Below are positions 5,752 through 6,829 of a stretch of DNA of 6,829 nt, piece after piece. The DNA is from JBFISM01 sp041608535 (GTDB taxonomy: Bacteria > Actinomycetota > Acidimicrobiia > Spongiisociales > UBA5794): positions 1 to 6,829 of the forward strand of contig JBFISM010000169.1 in the NCBI GenBank assembly GCA_041608535.1, read 5' to 3'. Numbering within the stretch: position 1 is the stretch's first letter; each line of letters opens with the position of its first letter. The translations under genes and the position numbers were made by a program. The notes below the pieces were generated by a model. That model did not search any database, was not told the DNA's origin, and worked only from the letters and a program-made list of their open reading frames with translations.

Positions 5752-6829
5752 TCATATGTCCAGGAAACGAACGTCTTTGGCGTTCTCCTTGATGAACGTG
5801 CGCCGGGCGTCGACGTCGTTGCCCATGAGCGTCTCGAAGACGATCTCGGCGCGGAACTGATCCTCCAGCTCCACCCGCAGCAGGTGGCGCACCTCGGGGT
5901 CCATCGTCGTGTTCCACAACTGCTCGGCGTTCATCTCACCCAGACCCTTGAACCGCTGGATGTTGACCTTGCGGCCGCCGAACTCCTCCTTGACCTCCTC
6001 GAGATGAGCCTCGTTGAGAGCCCACACGGTCTTGGTGCCGGCTTTGACCGAGTAGAGCGGAGGTTGGGCGATGTACACGTAGCCCGCCTCGATGATCTCC
6101 GGCATGTGCCGGAAGAAGAAGGTGAGCAACAAGGTGCGGATGTGCGAACCGTCCTCGTCGGCGTCCGTGAGGATCACGACCTTGTGATAGCGAGCCTTGG
6201 TGATGTCGATCTCGTCGCCGATTCCGGTCCCGATCGCGGTGATGAGCGACTGGATCTCGTTGTTCTGCAGCACCCGAGCCAGCCGGTTCTTCTCGACGTT
6301 GATGATCTTGCCGCGTATGGGCAAGATCGCTTGGAACTCGCTGTTGCGCGCCTGCTTGGCAGAACCGCCGGCGGAGTCCCCCTCCACGATGAACAGCTCC
6401 GACATCTCCGGATCCCTCGACGAGCAGTCGGCGAGCTTGCCGGGCAAGCCGGTCGACTCGAGCAGGCTCTTGCGCCGGGTCAGATCGCGCGCCTGGCGGG
6501 CCGCAAGACGAGCTTTGGCCGCGTTGACGGTCTTCTCGGCGATCCTCCGCCCGTCGCCGGGGTTGCGCTCCAGCCATTCGGGAAGGGCCGAGTTGAGCGC
6601 CTTCTCGACGAACGACCGGATCTCGGTGTTGCCGAGCTTGGTCTTCGTCTGTCCCTCGAACTGAGGTTGGCGCACCTTGGCCGAGACGACCGCCGTCAGC
6701 CCCTCGCGCACGTCCTCACCCTGGAGATTGTCGTCCTTCTCCTTGAGGACGTTCCGGCTTCTGGCGAAGTCGTTGATCGCCCGGGTCAGCGCCTTGCGGA
6801 AACCCTCCTCGTGGGTGCCGCCCTCGTGG
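5752..6829 (-). CDS. gyrB: DNA gyrase subunit B (C-terminal part; 5' end outside window)
   Basis: The frame is open from the window edge to the TGA at 5754-5752, giving 358 C-terminal residues; the GHKL ATPase domain lies beyond the window. The visible part begins in the transducer domain with HEGGTHEEGFR, followed by VREGLTAVVS and FEGQTKTKLGN, whose QTK (residues 60-62) corresponds to the E. coli Q335/K337 region that contacts the ATP gamma-phosphate. The TOPRIM domain follows, with the catalytic glutamate in EGDSAGG (E149), the PIRGKIINVEK motif, and the metal-binding aspartates in DADEDGSH (D222, D224, D226). The tail has RFKGLGEMNAEQLW and ends in VRFLDI. There is no large insertion between TOPRIM and tail, unlike E. 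coli GyrB, which fits an actinobacterial-type protein. The interrupted EGGTHE and EGDSAGG contexts are both gyrase-like, and the adjacent gyrA rules out ParE. It supplies ATP hydrolysis and strand-passage gating to gyrase. Confidence 0.97.
   Translation of the reverse strand, partial: HEGGTHEEGFRKALTRAINDFARSRNVLKEKDDNLQGEDVREGLTAVVSAKVRQPQFEGQTKTKLGNTEIRSFVEKALNSALPEWLERNPGDGRRIAEKTVNAAKARLAARQARDLTRRKSLLESTGLPGKLADCSSRDPEMSELFIVEGDSAGGSAKQARNSEFQAILPIRGKIINVEKNRLARVLQNNEIQSLITAIGTGIGDEIDITKARYHKVVILTDADEDGSHIRTLLLTFFFRHMPEIIEAGYVYIAQPPLYSVKAGTKTVWALNEAHLEEVKEEFGGRKVNIQRFKGLGEMNAEQLWNTTMDPEVRHLLRVELEDQFRAEIVFETLMGNDVDARRTFIKENAKDVRFLDI

Overview
The window is a high-GC (roughly 60-65% by eye) bacterial chromosome segment from a member of the Actinomycetota. 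The evidence is the order gyrB-gyrA followed by a DUF3566 membrane-protein gene on the same strand, which is the classic arrangement at the start of actinobacterial chromosomes (for example Rv0005-Rv0006-Rv0007 in Mycobacterium tuberculosis). GyrB also has the short form without the large insertion seen in gamma-proteobacteria. The divergent sequences suggest a lineage outside the well-studied mycobacteria and streptomycetes, possibly Acidimicrobiia, but that placement is inference.

Layout from left to right. 1-1530 (+) is the 3' part of an NHLRC2-like gene: the tail of a thioredoxin-fold domain, a six-bladed NHL propeller, and a C-terminal beta-rich domain with two cysteines. It converges, across a 17-bp gap containing a hairpin, on a minus-strand cluster. 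Read in its own direction, from right to left, that cluster is: gyrB (3' part, 6829-5752), gyrA (complete, 5706-3271), a nitronate monooxygenase-family gene broken by five frameshifts (about 3205-2187), and the DUF3566 gene (2108-1548). The gyrB-gyrA gap is 45 bp and the gyrA-to-pseudogene gap is about 65 bp, so these probably form one transcript. The DUF3566 gene has its own strong ribosome binding site and sits behind a 78-bp gap containing an inverted repeat.

Functionally, GyrA and GyrB form the heterotetrameric topoisomerase that introduces negative supercoils. DUF3566 is a small two-helix membrane protein of unknown function that habitually travels with gyrase. The broken oxygenase gene is an unexpected passenger between gyrA and the DUF3566 gene. 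I see no mobile element, CRISPR array, tRNA, rRNA or replication origin, and nothing that looks like a new multi-gene system. The points most worth a second look are the multiply frameshifted oxygenase gene, in which every lesion lies at a short homopolymer, the unusual quinolone-pocket sequence of GyrA, and the inverted domain order of the DUF3566 protein.
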